Shown here: positions 26,059 to 34,756 of the stretch, one piece after another
Numbering within the stretch: position 1 is the stretch's first letter
How the letters are laid out: each line of letters begins with the position of its first letter
Origin: an uncultured Candidatus Saccharibacteria bacterium
GTDB lineage: Bacteria; Patescibacteriota; Saccharimonadia; Saccharimonadales; Saccharimonadaceae
Reading direction: 5' to 3'
Length of the DNA: 64,000 nucleotides
Assembly (NCBI GenBank): GCA_947302125.1
Contig: CAMYUL010000004.1
Coordinates: forward strand, 29,507-93,506
The notes under the pieces: generated by a model
Told to the model about the DNA's origin: nothing
What the model saw: the letters and a program-made list of their open reading frames with translations, nothing else
The model's database searches: none
Translations under genes and position numbers: made by a program

Positions 26059-27381
26059 CTACAGCTCTTCAGGCTTAACTCTTACCTGTTTCGCTGTATC
26101 ACGATCACGCACCGTCACCGTGCCATCTTCTAGGGTGTCAAAGTCGATTACAACGCACTTTGGCGTACCAATTTCGTCCTGTTTGCGATACCTCTTTCCG
26201 ATATTGCCAGAATCGTCCCATGTGACATTGCCATACTTAGCACGCAAATCACGATAAACTTCCTGTGCCTTAGCCACTAACTCAGGCTTGTTCTTAAGTA
26301 GCGGTGATACACAAAATTTATACGGAGCTAATAATTCTGGTAGTCGCAGCACCACGCGCGTCGAACCATCAACCTCATCCTCAGCATATGCTGCCGACAG
26401 CACGGCTAGCATCAAGCGCTCCACACCGATCGAAGGCTCAATTACGTGTGGCACAAACACCTCGCCGGTATTCTTATCACGGTACTCCATGCTCTTGCCA
26501 GACTCACGTGCGATATTAGTAAGATCGAAGTCTGTTCTATAAGCCAACCCCATCAGTTCTTCTCTACCGTTTGGATAGTCAAACTCAATATCTACAGTAC
26601 GCTTAGAATAGTGTGCCCTATCTTCTGGTGCTACTTCTTCTTCGTGGATAGCATCAGCCGGAAGTCCGATCACGTTTTCTAGAAAATCATGCTGCGCTTT
26701 AAGCATCTTCTCAAAATTCTCTTCCCAAGTTGTCGGTTCCACAAAATACTCGATCTCCATCTGTGAGCATTCGCGGTCACGCAAGATATAATCACGTGGA
26801 GAAATCTCGTTCCTAAATGCTTTTCCTTGCTGAGCTAAACCAAATGGTAAAGACGGATAAATCGTGTCTACTACATTCTTATAGTTAGTGAAGATGCCCT
26901 GCGCAGTTTCTGGGCGAAGATAAGCAATCGACTTATCGTCAGACACTGGCCCGACGTGCGTAGAAAACATCATATTAAACTTACGAATCTCGCCCCAATC
27001 ACTCTTACCACAAGTTGGGCATTTCGCACCAGTTGCTAAGAATTCTTCCGTAGTTACTGATTCAGATAGACCATCAGCCAATTTGTCTGCCCTAAACCTA
27101 CCGTGACAGGATTTACACTCTACGAGCGGATCATTAAAAGTATCGACATGTCCAGAAGCTACCCAAGTTCTTGGGTTCATCAAAATCGCTGCGTCCACTC
27201 CATATATGTCCTCACGATCTTCTACAAAATACTTCCACCAAGCGTCCATGATCTTGCGTTTCAAAGACACGCCAAGTGGCCCAAAATCCCAAGTACCAGC
27301 CATACCGCCGTACACTTCTGATCCTGGGAAAATAAATCCCCTACGTTTACATAAGCTTACAATGTCTTCTGTTTTACTCAT
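26059..27381 (-). CDS. glyQS: Glycyl-tRNA synthetase (alpha2, single-chain type)
   Basis: This class II synthetase charges tRNA-Gly. Features are GSEVYGGMAGTWDFGPLG, a zinc-type insert with CKSCHGRFRAD and KCPTCG, the class II motif 2 GKAFRNEISPRDYILRDREC, and motif 3 EPSIGVERLMLAVL. The 440 residues are normal. The start is the ATG at 27381 (MSKTEDIVSL), 6 nt after the minus-strand -10 box (27388-27393), which overlaps the end of recO, so it is leaderless type. Confidence 0.95.
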   Translation of the reverse strand: MSKTEDIVSLCKRRGFIFPGSEVYGGMAGTWDFGPLGVSLKRKIMDAWWKYFVEDREDIYGVDAAILMNPRTWVASGHVDTFNDPLVECKSCHGRFRADKLADGLSESVTTEEFLATGAKCPTCGKSDWGEIRKFNMMFSTHVGPVSDDKSIAYLRPETAQGIFTNYKNVVDTIYPSLPFGLAQQGKAFRNEISPRDYILRDRECSQMEIEYFVEPTTWEENFEKMLKAQHDFLENVIGLPADAIHEEEVAPEDRAHYSKRTVDIEFDYPNGREELMGLAYRTDFDLTNIARESGKSMEYRDKNTGEVFVPHVIEPSIGVERLMLAVLSAAYAEDEVDGSTRVVLRLPELLAPYKFCVSPLLKNKPELVAKAQEVYRDLRAKYGNVTWDDSGNIGKRYRKQDEIGTPKCVVIDFDTLEDGTVTVRDRDTAKQVRVKPEEL

Positions 27382-27398
27382 ACCCCCATTATACCACA

Positions 27399-28076
27399 TT
27401 ATATCTGAGAAAGCGCCCGCGCAATATACAAGATCTCAGAAAGGTCAAAACTACCAGCCTTTACCTTCAGGGCCAATGGCAATTTAGCCGTTAGCATCAG
27501 CCTCAGCATCTTGATCTCATTCGTAGAAATCTTGCCATTAGGATTCTTAACAAGGGCCCGCTCCAAAGTATCCCAACTATATTTTTCTCCTACCACCAGC
27601 TTCTCGCCATCAGTATCCATATATAAGTTTACTTGTTCACCGGAAATCCTCAGTAGATTCAAATAAAACCATGTTGTCACTATTTCAATGTCAGCACCGT
27701 CATTTAGCGCCTCAAAGCATTGCGTAAGCATCGAAAAATACTCTGGACTATCTACCGCTTCTGCCGCTTTAGACACTCGTTTTAGCATCTCCGCCGCCGT
27801 CTCCATTCGTGTATAATCAGTCAACAAGTTCTTAAAAAATTTATTCATCTTAGCCGAAGTCAATATCGCAAACTCACTCTTGCCTTGATGTACCACGATG
27901 TCTGATAGGCAAAACATCTCTATCCCTCCAGCCAGTCTCGACTTTTCCTTTCGAACTGCCTTAGCCATCACCGCCATTTTCCCTTGTGGAGTCAGAATAT
28001 TTAGGATCCGGTCTGCTTCACCATAGTTGGTGCGCCTCAATACAATTGCCTGCGTCTTTAAATCTTGTCCAGACAT
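27399..28076 (-). CDS. recO: DNA repair protein RecO
   Basis: RecO loads RecA at gaps together with RecR. The N-terminal OB fold begins KTQAIVLRRTNYGEADRILN and continues with LTPQGKMAVMAKAVRKEKSR. The C-terminal half is helical. The 225 residues are typical, but no zinc-finger cysteines are present. It overlaps the response-regulator gene by 19 bp, so it is translated from the same mRNA as the two-component pair. Confidence 0.88.
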   Translation of the reverse strand: MSGQDLKTQAIVLRRTNYGEADRILNILTPQGKMAVMAKAVRKEKSRLAGGIEMFCLSDIVVHQGKSEFAILTSAKMNKFFKNLLTDYTRMETAAEMLKRVSKAAEAVDSPEYFSMLTQCFEALNDGADIEIVTTWFYLNLLRISGEQVNLYMDTDGEKLVVGEKYSWDTLERALVKNPNGKISTNEIKMLRLMLTAKLPLALKVKAGSFDLSEILYIARALSQI

Positions 28077-28402
28077 TTTCTTACACTTTCCGGGGTCAAT
28101 TCCGCCTTATTTATCACCGCTACAACCCCATAATTCTCTAATCCGACTGGAGAAATTTCAATAGATGACACAATTACGATTGGAACTTTCCCCGTATCGC
28201 TATATGACGCCATCTCATTTAAAAGCGTAAATCCATCCGGCCCATCAAGCAGTACATCCAAAAAAATCATATCTGGAACTTCGTCATTCATTTCGTTAAT
28301 CGTATCAATCACGTTTGTAAACCGCCGCACCTCACAATCAGAAAGATACCGCTCTAAACATTCAGCAAACAATTCGTCATCATCAACAATATATACTAAC
28401 AT
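28058..28402 (-). CDS. Single-domain response regulator
   Basis: This is a CheY-like receiver domain only, with no output domain. The acidic pocket is DDD at residues 7-9, the phospho-acceptor is Asp49 in FLDVLLDGPDG, the switch Ser is in IVIVSS, and the conserved Lys is in NKAE. It overlaps the histidine kinase by 7 bp and recO by 19 bp. Without an output domain it probably acts through protein contacts. Its target is unknown. Confidence 0.9.
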   Translation of the reverse strand: MLVYIVDDDELFAECLERYLSDCEVRRFTNVIDTINEMNDEVPDMIFLDVLLDGPDGFTLLNEMASYSDTGKVPIVIVSSIEISPVGLENYGVVAVINKAELTPESVRKCLDKI

Positions 28403-29088
28403 TCAAATAGGCTCGCTTGCTTAGATGGCATTAACTCTACAAAGAAGCTCGTCCCATCCCGGTGTCGTACCGCGCCTACATTTGCATTCATATATTGCGA
28501 AAACTTCGAGGCAATATACAGCCCCAGCCCAGAAGATCCTGGCCGCATCGCAATACTTGTCGGCTTCGTTACCCAGCCCTTCTTTAAGCTCTTCCAAACA
28601 TCCATAGGTAGTGCCGGACCAAAATCTCGCACATCCAAACGCACTTTACCATCCTTATCAGACAAAGTTAGTTCACTCCTCGTTTCTTCATCAGAATAGT
28701 GCATTGCATTTAAGCAGAAATTATATATCACACTATATAATAGTTCCCTATTAGCAAACACTAGTCTATTCTTGTTGCGATATTCAATCTCCAAATTACG
28801 GTGGTTGAACCAGAATAGCTTTCTGAGCTCAGCCGTCACCTCGTCACATACCGCACGTACGGCCACCGGCTCCATTTCAAAGAGGCCATCATCAAGTCTT
28901 GCGATTTTAGTAAGATCCTGTACCTGCCGAAGCGCCCTATCCGACACGCCAATCATCTGATTCTGGATCTTCCTAAGATCCTCCGCATCGGTTGCAAAAT
29001 CCATAGAAAAAGCCAGTTGTTTTAGTAGACAGAGCGGCGCTTTTAGTTCGTGCGCTGCAACAAGAATACCATTTACCTCGCTCTCCAT
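28396..29088 (-). CDS. Soluble histidine kinase without sensor domain
   Basis: The HisKA segment starts at once, with His13 in AAHELKAPL. HATPase_c motifs follow: the N box in NFCLNAMHYS, G1 in DVRDFGPALP and G2 in SSGLGLYIASKFS. The 230 residues leave no room for membrane helices or a PAS/GAF input domain, so the stimulus must come from a partner protein or from the dimerisation domain. The ATG at 29088 is 6 nt after a TAGAAT box (29095-29100), so leaderless type. Confidence 0.9.
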   Translation of the reverse strand: MESEVNGILVAAHELKAPLCLLKQLAFSMDFATDAEDLRKIQNQMIGVSDRALRQVQDLTKIARLDDGLFEMEPVAVRAVCDEVTAELRKLFWFNHRNLEIEYRNKNRLVFANRELLYSVIYNFCLNAMHYSDEETRSELTLSDKDGKVRLDVRDFGPALPMDVWKSLKKGWVTKPTSIAMRPGSSGLGLYIASKFSQYMNANVGAVRHRDGTSFFVELMPSKQASLFEC

Positions 29089-29117
29089 ACCTCTATTCTA
29101 ACACAAAAAGAGGGAGA

Positions 29118-29897
29118 TTACTGGTTAAATCTTACTGAATCCATAATTCGGTTGTAATCTTCTTCAAAGATCATTGCATCGGTCTGCATAATAGCAGCCT
29201 TGTCGCGAATCTTAAACACTGTAGCAATCCCAACTAAATTACTCTGTGGGAGCTCGCCTCTATAGATATTAGCGCTCTCACCATTTACGAGCCTTACGTC
29301 CACAGACAATTTGCCGCTCTTCACGTAATTCTCATATATGCTAATGTAGCTATCATAAGATTGGTCTTTAATAATTACACGAAGTGCATTAATGGTGTCC
29401 TGGCCAACTGGAAATACTTTCCCAGGGTTGAGATATGCCTCATAGTCGCCACCAGAAGAAGCATCTTTAGCCTCATAAACACTCCAGGTCTTTGGGAACT
29501 CAAAAGATAACTCACCATAATCGATCGGGCCAGCGAATGTACTGTTTGGCATTTTTTCTCTCTCGACAAATTGATTCTCGAGCTCATCTGCCTTCTCTTT
29601 CACGGCGGTCGCTACGGCTGCATCAATCTGACCATCCACATCCTTCTGTACAGTATCCCACTGTGAATACATCCAGGCAAAAAGACCAATAAAAGTCACT
29701 GCGACAAGTCCAGCCACAATAGCAATAATCATAAAAATCGTTGCCTTATTACTGTTAGAAGTAGCAGCGACTGGCACTAGCTTAGCAGTTGGCTGATTGT
29801 AATTTCCAGCCACTGGCTGCCCTTGAGCTGGCTGAACCGGCTGAACAGGCTGCGCTGCAGGCTGAGCTTGAAAAGGTTGAAATGGTTGATTGTCCAT
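29118..29897 (-). CDS. Pro/Gln-rich single-pass membrane protein with an outer domain
   Basis: The first 40 residues are repeats of Pro-Val-Gln-Pro/Ala-Gln type, followed by a membrane helix at about 52-75 (FMIIAIVAGLVAVTFIGLFA) and an outer domain of about 180 residues. The outer part (YGELSFEFPKTWSVYEAKDA, then INALRVIIKDQSYDSY, ending NRIMDSVRF) is laid out like PsbP/Mog1-fold domains, but this is only a resemblance. The start at 29897 is 6 nt after the -10 box (29904-29909). Confidence 0.75.
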   Translation of the reverse strand: MDNQPFQPFQAQPAAQPVQPVQPAQGQPVAGNYNQPTAKLVPVAATSNSNKATIFMIIAIVAGLVAVTFIGLFAWMYSQWDTVQKDVDGQIDAAVATAVKEKADELENQFVEREKMPNSTFAGPIDYGELSFEFPKTWSVYEAKDASSGGDYEAYLNPGKVFPVGQDTINALRVIIKDQSYDSYISIYENYVKSGKLSVDVRLVNGESANIYRGELPQSNLVGIATVFKIRDKAAIMQTDAMIFEEDYNRIMDSVRFNQ

Positions 29898-29918
29898 ACC
29901 CTTATTATACCGCTTACG

Positions 29919-30125
29919 CTAGTCTTTTGTAAAGTCTTTATTTATGACTTCAATTCGGTTTTTGAGTTCAGTCAAATCTTTTTCGATCTCGCGCGAAAAA
30001 TCTACCGTCTTTTTATATTTCTCTTCCGCCTCATCCAAATTGAATTCTTCGGAATAGAACCAGTCCACCATCCCTTCTAGCTCTTTGATTTTTGTCGAAA
30101 TCTTCTTTTGTGCTTCCTTTGCCAT
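29919..30125 (-). CDS. xseB: Exodeoxyribonuclease VII small subunit
   Basis: The 68-residue helical protein has the family layout (KIKELEGMVDWFYSEEFNLD, then EAEEKYKK), and it follows xseA after 1 nt. Several small subunits coat each catalytic XseA subunit in ExoVII, which degrades single-stranded DNA from both ends. Confidence 0.88.
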   Translation of the reverse strand: MAKEAQKKISTKIKELEGMVDWFYSEEFNLDEAEEKYKKTVDFSREIEKDLTELKNRIEVINKDFTKD

Positions 30126-30126
30126 A

Positions 30127-31218
30127 TTATCTCCTTTCTTTTATATTCTTAACATTTGCTTCTGCAATTTTATCGTAAGTCGTAATTTTCACTGCACCAC
30201 CAGGAGATAATTCCCCAGACACAATTGCATACCCTCGCTTCAATGTATTGTCAGGATTTGCCGCCATCAGCATTTTTTTCTTGGCCTCAATATCACGACA
30301 AGATCTCTCGATTTCTTGCAAAATCTTCGATCCCACATCTTTAAAATCTGCCAAAGCAGCCGCGCTAGAAATCCCGTCTACGATTTTCGTATACACACTG
30401 GAGACGAGCGACCGTACCCTAGAAATTTCCGCACGTTTATCTGGCGTCAGCATTTCCGCCACATTAGACGGCGTAGAAGCTCGAATATCCGCTGCCAGAT
30501 CCGCCAAGCTTTCATCTACTTCGTGACCAATCCCAGTAATCACTGGAATTCTCGAAGCCGCAATTTCTCGAACCAATTTTTCATCATTAAATACCGAGAG
30601 ATCATCAGCACTGCCACCACCCCTAATAATCGCGATAATACCTACGTCTTCATGTTCATTAAAATATTTCAGCGCTCTAATAATCTGATCCGCAGCTTCC
30701 ATTCCCTGCACCTGAGTATGCGCCGTCAAGACCTCCAGCCCGCCCCATCGTGCATTCAAGATCTTACAAAAATCTGCATAGCCCGCCGCTTGCGTAGAAG
30801 AAATCACACCAATCCGAGATAAATCGTCCGGAATTCCCCGCTTGCGCGAAGCATCAAACAGCCCCTCGGCAGTCAACTTTTTCTTTAGTAGCTCAAAGCT
30901 CTTCTTAATGCTCCCCTCTCCAATCGGCGCCATTTGCATCACCGTTAGAGAAAACTTCCCCCACTTTGTTACCTTTGGAAGGCCCTTCACCGCAATCTTC
31001 ATGCCGTCTTCTATCGGCATTCTTAATTGAAACACCGGCAAGAAGCACGATACGGACGATTCTTCGTCCTTAAGATCAAAGAACACCCATTTCCCCTGGT
31101 TTACCTTGAACCCAGAGACCTCGCCTACCACCTTTACGCCAGAAAAACTATATTCCAGCGTCTCATTACAAACCGCCAAGAATTGCGATACGGTAAAAAC
31201 TGGCGAATCGGAAGACAT
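30127..31218 (-). CDS. xseA: Exodeoxyribonuclease VII large subunit
   Basis: An N-terminal OB fold (FTVSQFLAVCNETLE, then GEVSGFKVNQGKWVFFDLKD) is followed by the catalytic region with RIGVISSTQAAGYADFCKIL, IIRGGGSADDLSVFNDE and PVITGIGHEVDESLADLAAD. At 363 residues it is shorter than typical (about 400-450); the central coiled coil is reduced. The end GYAIVSGELSP matches the family. It starts 2 nt after the DUF4868-like gene, whose stop precedes the AGAGGA ribosome site. Confidence 0.93.
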   Translation of the reverse strand: MSSDSPVFTVSQFLAVCNETLEYSFSGVKVVGEVSGFKVNQGKWVFFDLKDEESSVSCFLPVFQLRMPIEDGMKIAVKGLPKVTKWGKFSLTVMQMAPIGEGSIKKSFELLKKKLTAEGLFDASRKRGIPDDLSRIGVISSTQAAGYADFCKILNARWGGLEVLTAHTQVQGMEAADQIIRALKYFNEHEDVGIIAIIRGGGSADDLSVFNDEKLVREIAASRIPVITGIGHEVDESLADLAADIRASTPSNVAEMLTPDKRAEISRVRSLVSSVYTKIVDGISSAAALADFKDVGSKILQEIERSCRDIEAKKKMLMAANPDNTLKRGYAIVSGELSPGGAVKITTYDKIAEANVKNIKERR

Positions 31219-31220
31219 GC

Positions 31221-32195
31221 TTATCCTCTAGGAGGCTCGCCCTCAGCGTCCTCTAACAACTTCTTGGACTTGATCTCGTAGCGCTTGCCATTAACTGGCG
31301 AAACATAGTAATCTTCATTCACCAAGTTTACAAACATTGTCAAATCTTTGTCATCCATAATGATGATTGAGCCATCATCATCCGTCATCAGCTCCAACTC
31401 CATCTTATCAGCGTACTCAATCAAATCTTTCTGGCTCATTTCTTCTGGGATGTCAAAAGCCTGTACCTTCTTAAGTAATGGTTTCTTATCCGCAAGCAAA
31501 GTATCTAGAGTTAAGCCTTCGGAAAAGCTCAACTTGTATTTCTCGGAAAGTTCCTTTGCCTTTTCTTCAGCAATCACTTGAGATTTATAATCATACTGGA
31601 ACAGCGTTTCAAACTTTGGTTGATTAAAGATAATCACAGTGCCATCAATAATTGCTACCTGATTATCTGCTGGCATCTTAATTGCCACCTCAGCAGAAAA
31701 CGGTTCAAAGCTCTCGCCGTTTAGCTCCCAAGCTTGCGCGCCCTTAAGTGCCGAAGAAGCCGCCACGCCCTTAGCAATGTAGAATACCTTGGTGCCGCTC
31801 TCCCCGCCAGGATAAGAAAACTTTGCGATGATTCCCTTAATCTTCTTAAATTCGTATTCATTATCAGAGAAATAATCAATATCCTTGTACTCATGCTCAA
31901 TCAAATGGATCAAAGTCTCAGCTCTACCAACCTTAGACAAATCAGTACGATAAACTACTTTGTCTTCCCCGTCAGAAAGTTCATAATCACGGCACTCAAG
32001 ACCTTTATTTGCCTCCTCGATAATATATTTTATGGCGGCATTCATAAACATCTCCTTGACGTTACCAGTCAAAGAGTCGGAGTAACGCACTTTGTATGGT
32101 GTGTAATTTTTATTAAACAAAAACAGCTCTACAGAGACGTTATTTTTAATTTCATCAATTTCATTTGCCCACTGAAAAACATCAAATTTTTCCAT
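31221..32195 (-). CDS. DUF4868 (KwaB-like) protein upstream of xseA
   Basis: The 324 residues resemble the DUF4868 family, whose best-known member is KwaB of the Kiwa anti-phage system: an N-terminal ELFLFNKNYTPYKVRYSD, a central all-beta part, and the characteristic DGTVIIFNQPKFETLFQYDY around residue 190. Family assignment is from pattern memory, not a search. No KwaA-like membrane partner is adjacent; instead it is the first gene of an operon with xseA and xseB. The ATG at 32195 has GTGAGG spaced 5 nt, and a TATAAT box lies near 32245 within the end of the CYTH gene. Confidence 0.55.
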   Translation of the reverse strand: MEKFDVFQWANEIDEIKNNVSVELFLFNKNYTPYKVRYSDSLTGNVKEMFMNAAIKYIIEEANKGLECRDYELSDGEDKVVYRTDLSKVGRAETLIHLIEHEYKDIDYFSDNEYEFKKIKGIIAKFSYPGGESGTKVFYIAKGVAASSALKGAQAWELNGESFEPFSAEVAIKMPADNQVAIIDGTVIIFNQPKFETLFQYDYKSQVIAEEKAKELSEKYKLSFSEGLTLDTLLADKKPLLKKVQAFDIPEEMSQKDLIEYADKMELELMTDDDGSIIIMDDKDLTMFVNLVNEDYYVSPVNGKRYEIKSKKLLEDAEGEPPRG

Positions 32196-32228
32196 TTTAC
32201 CTCACTTTAAGCACCTAAATACTATTAA

Positions 32229-32795
32229 TTATTTGTTATCAATTATATCACTCTTCTCGAGCATTTCAAGATAAGATTCCTGGGAGATATTCTTAGTGGA
32301 AAGGTGGAATAGCTTTAGCGTACGCTTAAGATCTGCCATTACTTCAGAGACTTTGTCATTCTCGTCAATAGCTGTCTCGATCTTTACGTAGTGGCCATCA
32401 AGCTTATCGACTTTATCAAGATAGATACGAGAGACGTCAGATAGCTTAATGCGGCGGCGGCGGCGAGAGATTTCTTTAGCAAGGACAAAACCGAGTTGAT
32501 GGAGAATATTTACAATTTCGGTATAATCGCGGACTACGGAACGATCAGTGATTTCAATACCAGAATCCTCAATGTGACGCTTCAAAATTAGCTTGTAAAT
32601 TGCTGGCTTATCTACCGAGCTCATCTCTGTGCGCATTACCAAGCGTGGAAGGTTCATTCCTCTCTTGTAGCCACGTGGTACATAGACCCTATCGTGTTGA
32701 TAAAGAGTTGGTTCAAACTCTAGAGAGATGTCCTTTACTCTCTTCTCGAACTCCTCGATATTGTCGACTTTTACTTTGATAGTTACACGCTTCAT
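32229..32795 (-). CDS. CYTH-domain protein (CyaB/ThTPase-like)
   Basis: CYTH enzymes bind triphosphates in a beta tunnel lined with Arg, Lys and Glu. Candidate lining residues are in VKVDNIEEFEKRV, LPRLVMRTE, YKLILKRHIEDSGIE, the run SRRRRRIKLSDVSRIYLDKV and GHYVKIETAID. The usual N-terminal ExExK is changed to KVKVD, so catalysis is uncertain. It could be a class IV adenylate cyclase, a triphosphatase or a binding protein. It overlaps rnhA by 4 bp. Confidence 0.7.
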   Translation of the reverse strand: MKRVTIKVKVDNIEEFEKRVKDISLEFEPTLYQHDRVYVPRGYKRGMNLPRLVMRTEMSSVDKPAIYKLILKRHIEDSGIEITDRSVVRDYTEIVNILHQLGFVLAKEISRRRRRIKLSDVSRIYLDKVDKLDGHYVKIETAIDENDKVSEVMADLKRTLKLFHLSTKNISQESYLEMLEKSDIIDNK

Positions 32796-33223
32796 AGCGT
32801 CTCTCCTTTCCTTGCTTTATTTGCCCATTCGTCCGCTAATTCATTTAACTCGGTACCCACATGCCCCCGTACCCAAATTAATTTCGCATTGGATTCTTTG
32901 TATAATCCATATAACTTTTTAACTAGGTCTAAATTTTGGATTTCCCCAGGGGTACTTTTTTTCCAGCCACGGCTTTCCCAGCCAGCAGCCCATTTCGTTA
33001 ATACGTTAATCCAAAACTCTGAATCCGTATGGATCTCAGCCTCTTCTCCATCTAATAACTCTAGAGCGGAAATTAATGCCGATCCTTCCATTCTGATATT
33101 CGTGGTATCCTTATCGCATCCCAGTGCTACTGGCTGCCCCACTCCATTAAGATCTTCAATTACCGCATAGCCACCAGGCCCCGGATTCGGGTTTGCGCTG
33201 CCGTCGGTCCACAACTTTCTCAT
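32792..33223 (-). CDS. rnhA: Ribonuclease HI
   Basis: It cleaves RNA in RNA-DNA hybrids. The acidic active site is visible: WTDGSANPNPGPGG (first Asp, residue 7), the Glu in RMEGSAL, HTDSEFW, and an Asp in ELADEWANKA. The 143 residues are typical. The ATG at 33223 is 7 nt after the -10 box at 33231-33236, so leaderless type. Confidence 0.95.
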   Translation of the reverse strand: MRKLWTDGSANPNPGPGGYAVIEDLNGVGQPVALGCDKDTTNIRMEGSALISALELLDGEEAEIHTDSEFWINVLTKWAAGWESRGWKKSTPGEIQNLDLVKKLYGLYKESNAKLIWVRGHVGTELNELADEWANKARKGETL

Positions 33224-33278
33224 TACTTACATTATACCACAAAAAGCCAAAATCGTACAGAGGTATTGCTAATAATTT

Positions 33279-34703
33279 TTATTTTTCGTTATTCAGCTGC
33301 GCACGCAATTTTTGCTTGGCGTGTGTCGTAAAAATCTTATCAAACCAAGAGGCTTTAGCCGTCTTATTTTTACTCGTCATAATCTCCACCACATCACCAT
33401 GTTTCAGTTTTGTATTAAGATTACTAATCTTCCCATTTATCTTTACACCAATCACGTGCTCACCAATTTCCGAATGTAATCGATACGCAAAATCTAGTGG
33501 TAATGACCCCTTAGGAAGATCGATAATGTCGCCCTTTGGTGTATATACGAAAATTTTGTCCGCAAACAAATTAAGCCGCAATTTCTTGATATCTACTTTC
33601 TTGCCAGCGCGCAACTTTGCCGCCGTGTCCTGAAGCTCCGTAATCCATAGCAAATTTGTCGGCAAATGCTGAATCTTCCCCGTCTTGTAATTCTCTGTTA
33701 GCTTCTGTTCATTATAATAAAAACTTGCCGCCAAACCACGTTCCGCATACTCGTGCATTTCCTTCGTTCTGATCTGAAATTCTACGATGCGTTTGTCTTT
33801 CGTAATCACCGTAGTATGGATCGACTGGTAACCATTTTGCTTTGGCATTGCAATATAATCCTTGATGCGCCCAGACATTGGCATGTATAGTGAGTGAATC
33901 ACACCGAGCGCCAAATAGCAATCGGTAATGTCGTTTACAATAATTCTTAGTGCCGTCAGATCATAGATCTCACCCATATTTTGATTGTGCTTAGCAAGCT
34001 TACGATGCAAAGAATAAACCGATTTCACCCTACCGGACATCTGGAATTTAATCTTCTCACGGCCCAAAGCCTCGGAAACTTCCTTCCTAATTTTTTGCAT
34101 CGTTTTTTCCGCAGAAGCATTATACTCCTCAATCAAATTTCGAAGCTCTTCATAGCGTTTCGGGTCAACATAAGAGAATGCAATATCAGCCATCTCTACG
34201 CGCAGGCGCCCCATGTTTAATCTATCCGCTAACGGTGCAAAAACTTCTAGAGATTCTTTTGCGATTTTCTTTTGCTTATCTGGCGGAAGTGCCGAAAGCG
34301 TTCGTAAATTATGTAGCCTATCGGCCAGCTTGATAATCAAAACCCTAATATCCGCACCTGTTGCAACTAGCAGACGTAGTAGGTTGCTCTTTGTTTGCGG
34401 TAGATAAGTATCAAGATCGCGCATTCCAGAACGTGCGCTCCCAAGCTTCGTCACGCCATCAACCAAAAAAGCTACTTGTTCACCAAACTGATCCTTGATG
34501 TCTTGCAAAGTAATGCTAGTATCTTCAATTGTATCGTGTAGGACTGCAGCGATAATCGTATCCTCATCCATTCCCCAGTCTTCCACGATCTTCATCACGG
34601 CAAGAGGATGAGTAATGTACGGATCGCCAGACTTCCGAAACTGCCCCTCGTGGGCCTTCGTTGCCAAAGCAATCGCATCTTCTATACGTTTTTTCTGCTT
34701 CAC
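33279..34703 (-). CDS. rel: Bifunctional (p)ppGpp synthetase/hydrolase without ACT domain
   Basis: This is a stringent-response enzyme. The HD hydrolase domain has His18, His32 and LHDTIED (56-62). The synthetase domain has GRIKDYIAMPKQNGYQSIHT (near 285-304) and EFQIRTKEMHEYAERG. A TGS domain follows at about 385-445, and the protein ends shortly after. The C-terminal zinc/ACT regulatory region of full-length RelA/SpoT (about 720 residues) is missing. The start is a GTG at 34703, only 6 nt after the -10 box (34710-34715): a leaderless GTG start. Confidence 0.93.
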   Translation of the reverse strand: MKQKKRIEDAIALATKAHEGQFRKSGDPYITHPLAVMKIVEDWGMDEDTIIAAVLHDTIEDTSITLQDIKDQFGEQVAFLVDGVTKLGSARSGMRDLDTYLPQTKSNLLRLLVATGADIRVLIIKLADRLHNLRTLSALPPDKQKKIAKESLEVFAPLADRLNMGRLRVEMADIAFSYVDPKRYEELRNLIEEYNASAEKTMQKIRKEVSEALGREKIKFQMSGRVKSVYSLHRKLAKHNQNMGEIYDLTALRIIVNDITDCYLALGVIHSLYMPMSGRIKDYIAMPKQNGYQSIHTTVITKDKRIVEFQIRTKEMHEYAERGLAASFYYNEQKLTENYKTGKIQHLPTNLLWITELQDTAAKLRAGKKVDIKKLRLNLFADKIFVYTPKGDIIDLPKGSLPLDFAYRLHSEIGEHVIGVKINGKISNLNTKLKHGDVVEIMTSKNKTAKASWFDKIFTTHAKQKLRAQLNNEK

Positions 34704-34715
34704 AAGAATATTATA

Positions 34716-34748
34716 TCAAAAAAGCCTCAGCTTTCGAAGGCCGAGGCT
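34716..34748 (-). terminator. Terminator of parAB, overlapping the rel promoter
   Basis: On the minus strand AGCCTCGGCC and GCTGAGGCT pair around a TTCG loop and are followed by six Ts. It ends the parB transcript and directly abuts the -10 box of rel. Confidence 0.85.
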
Positions 34749-34756
34749 CTAAAATC

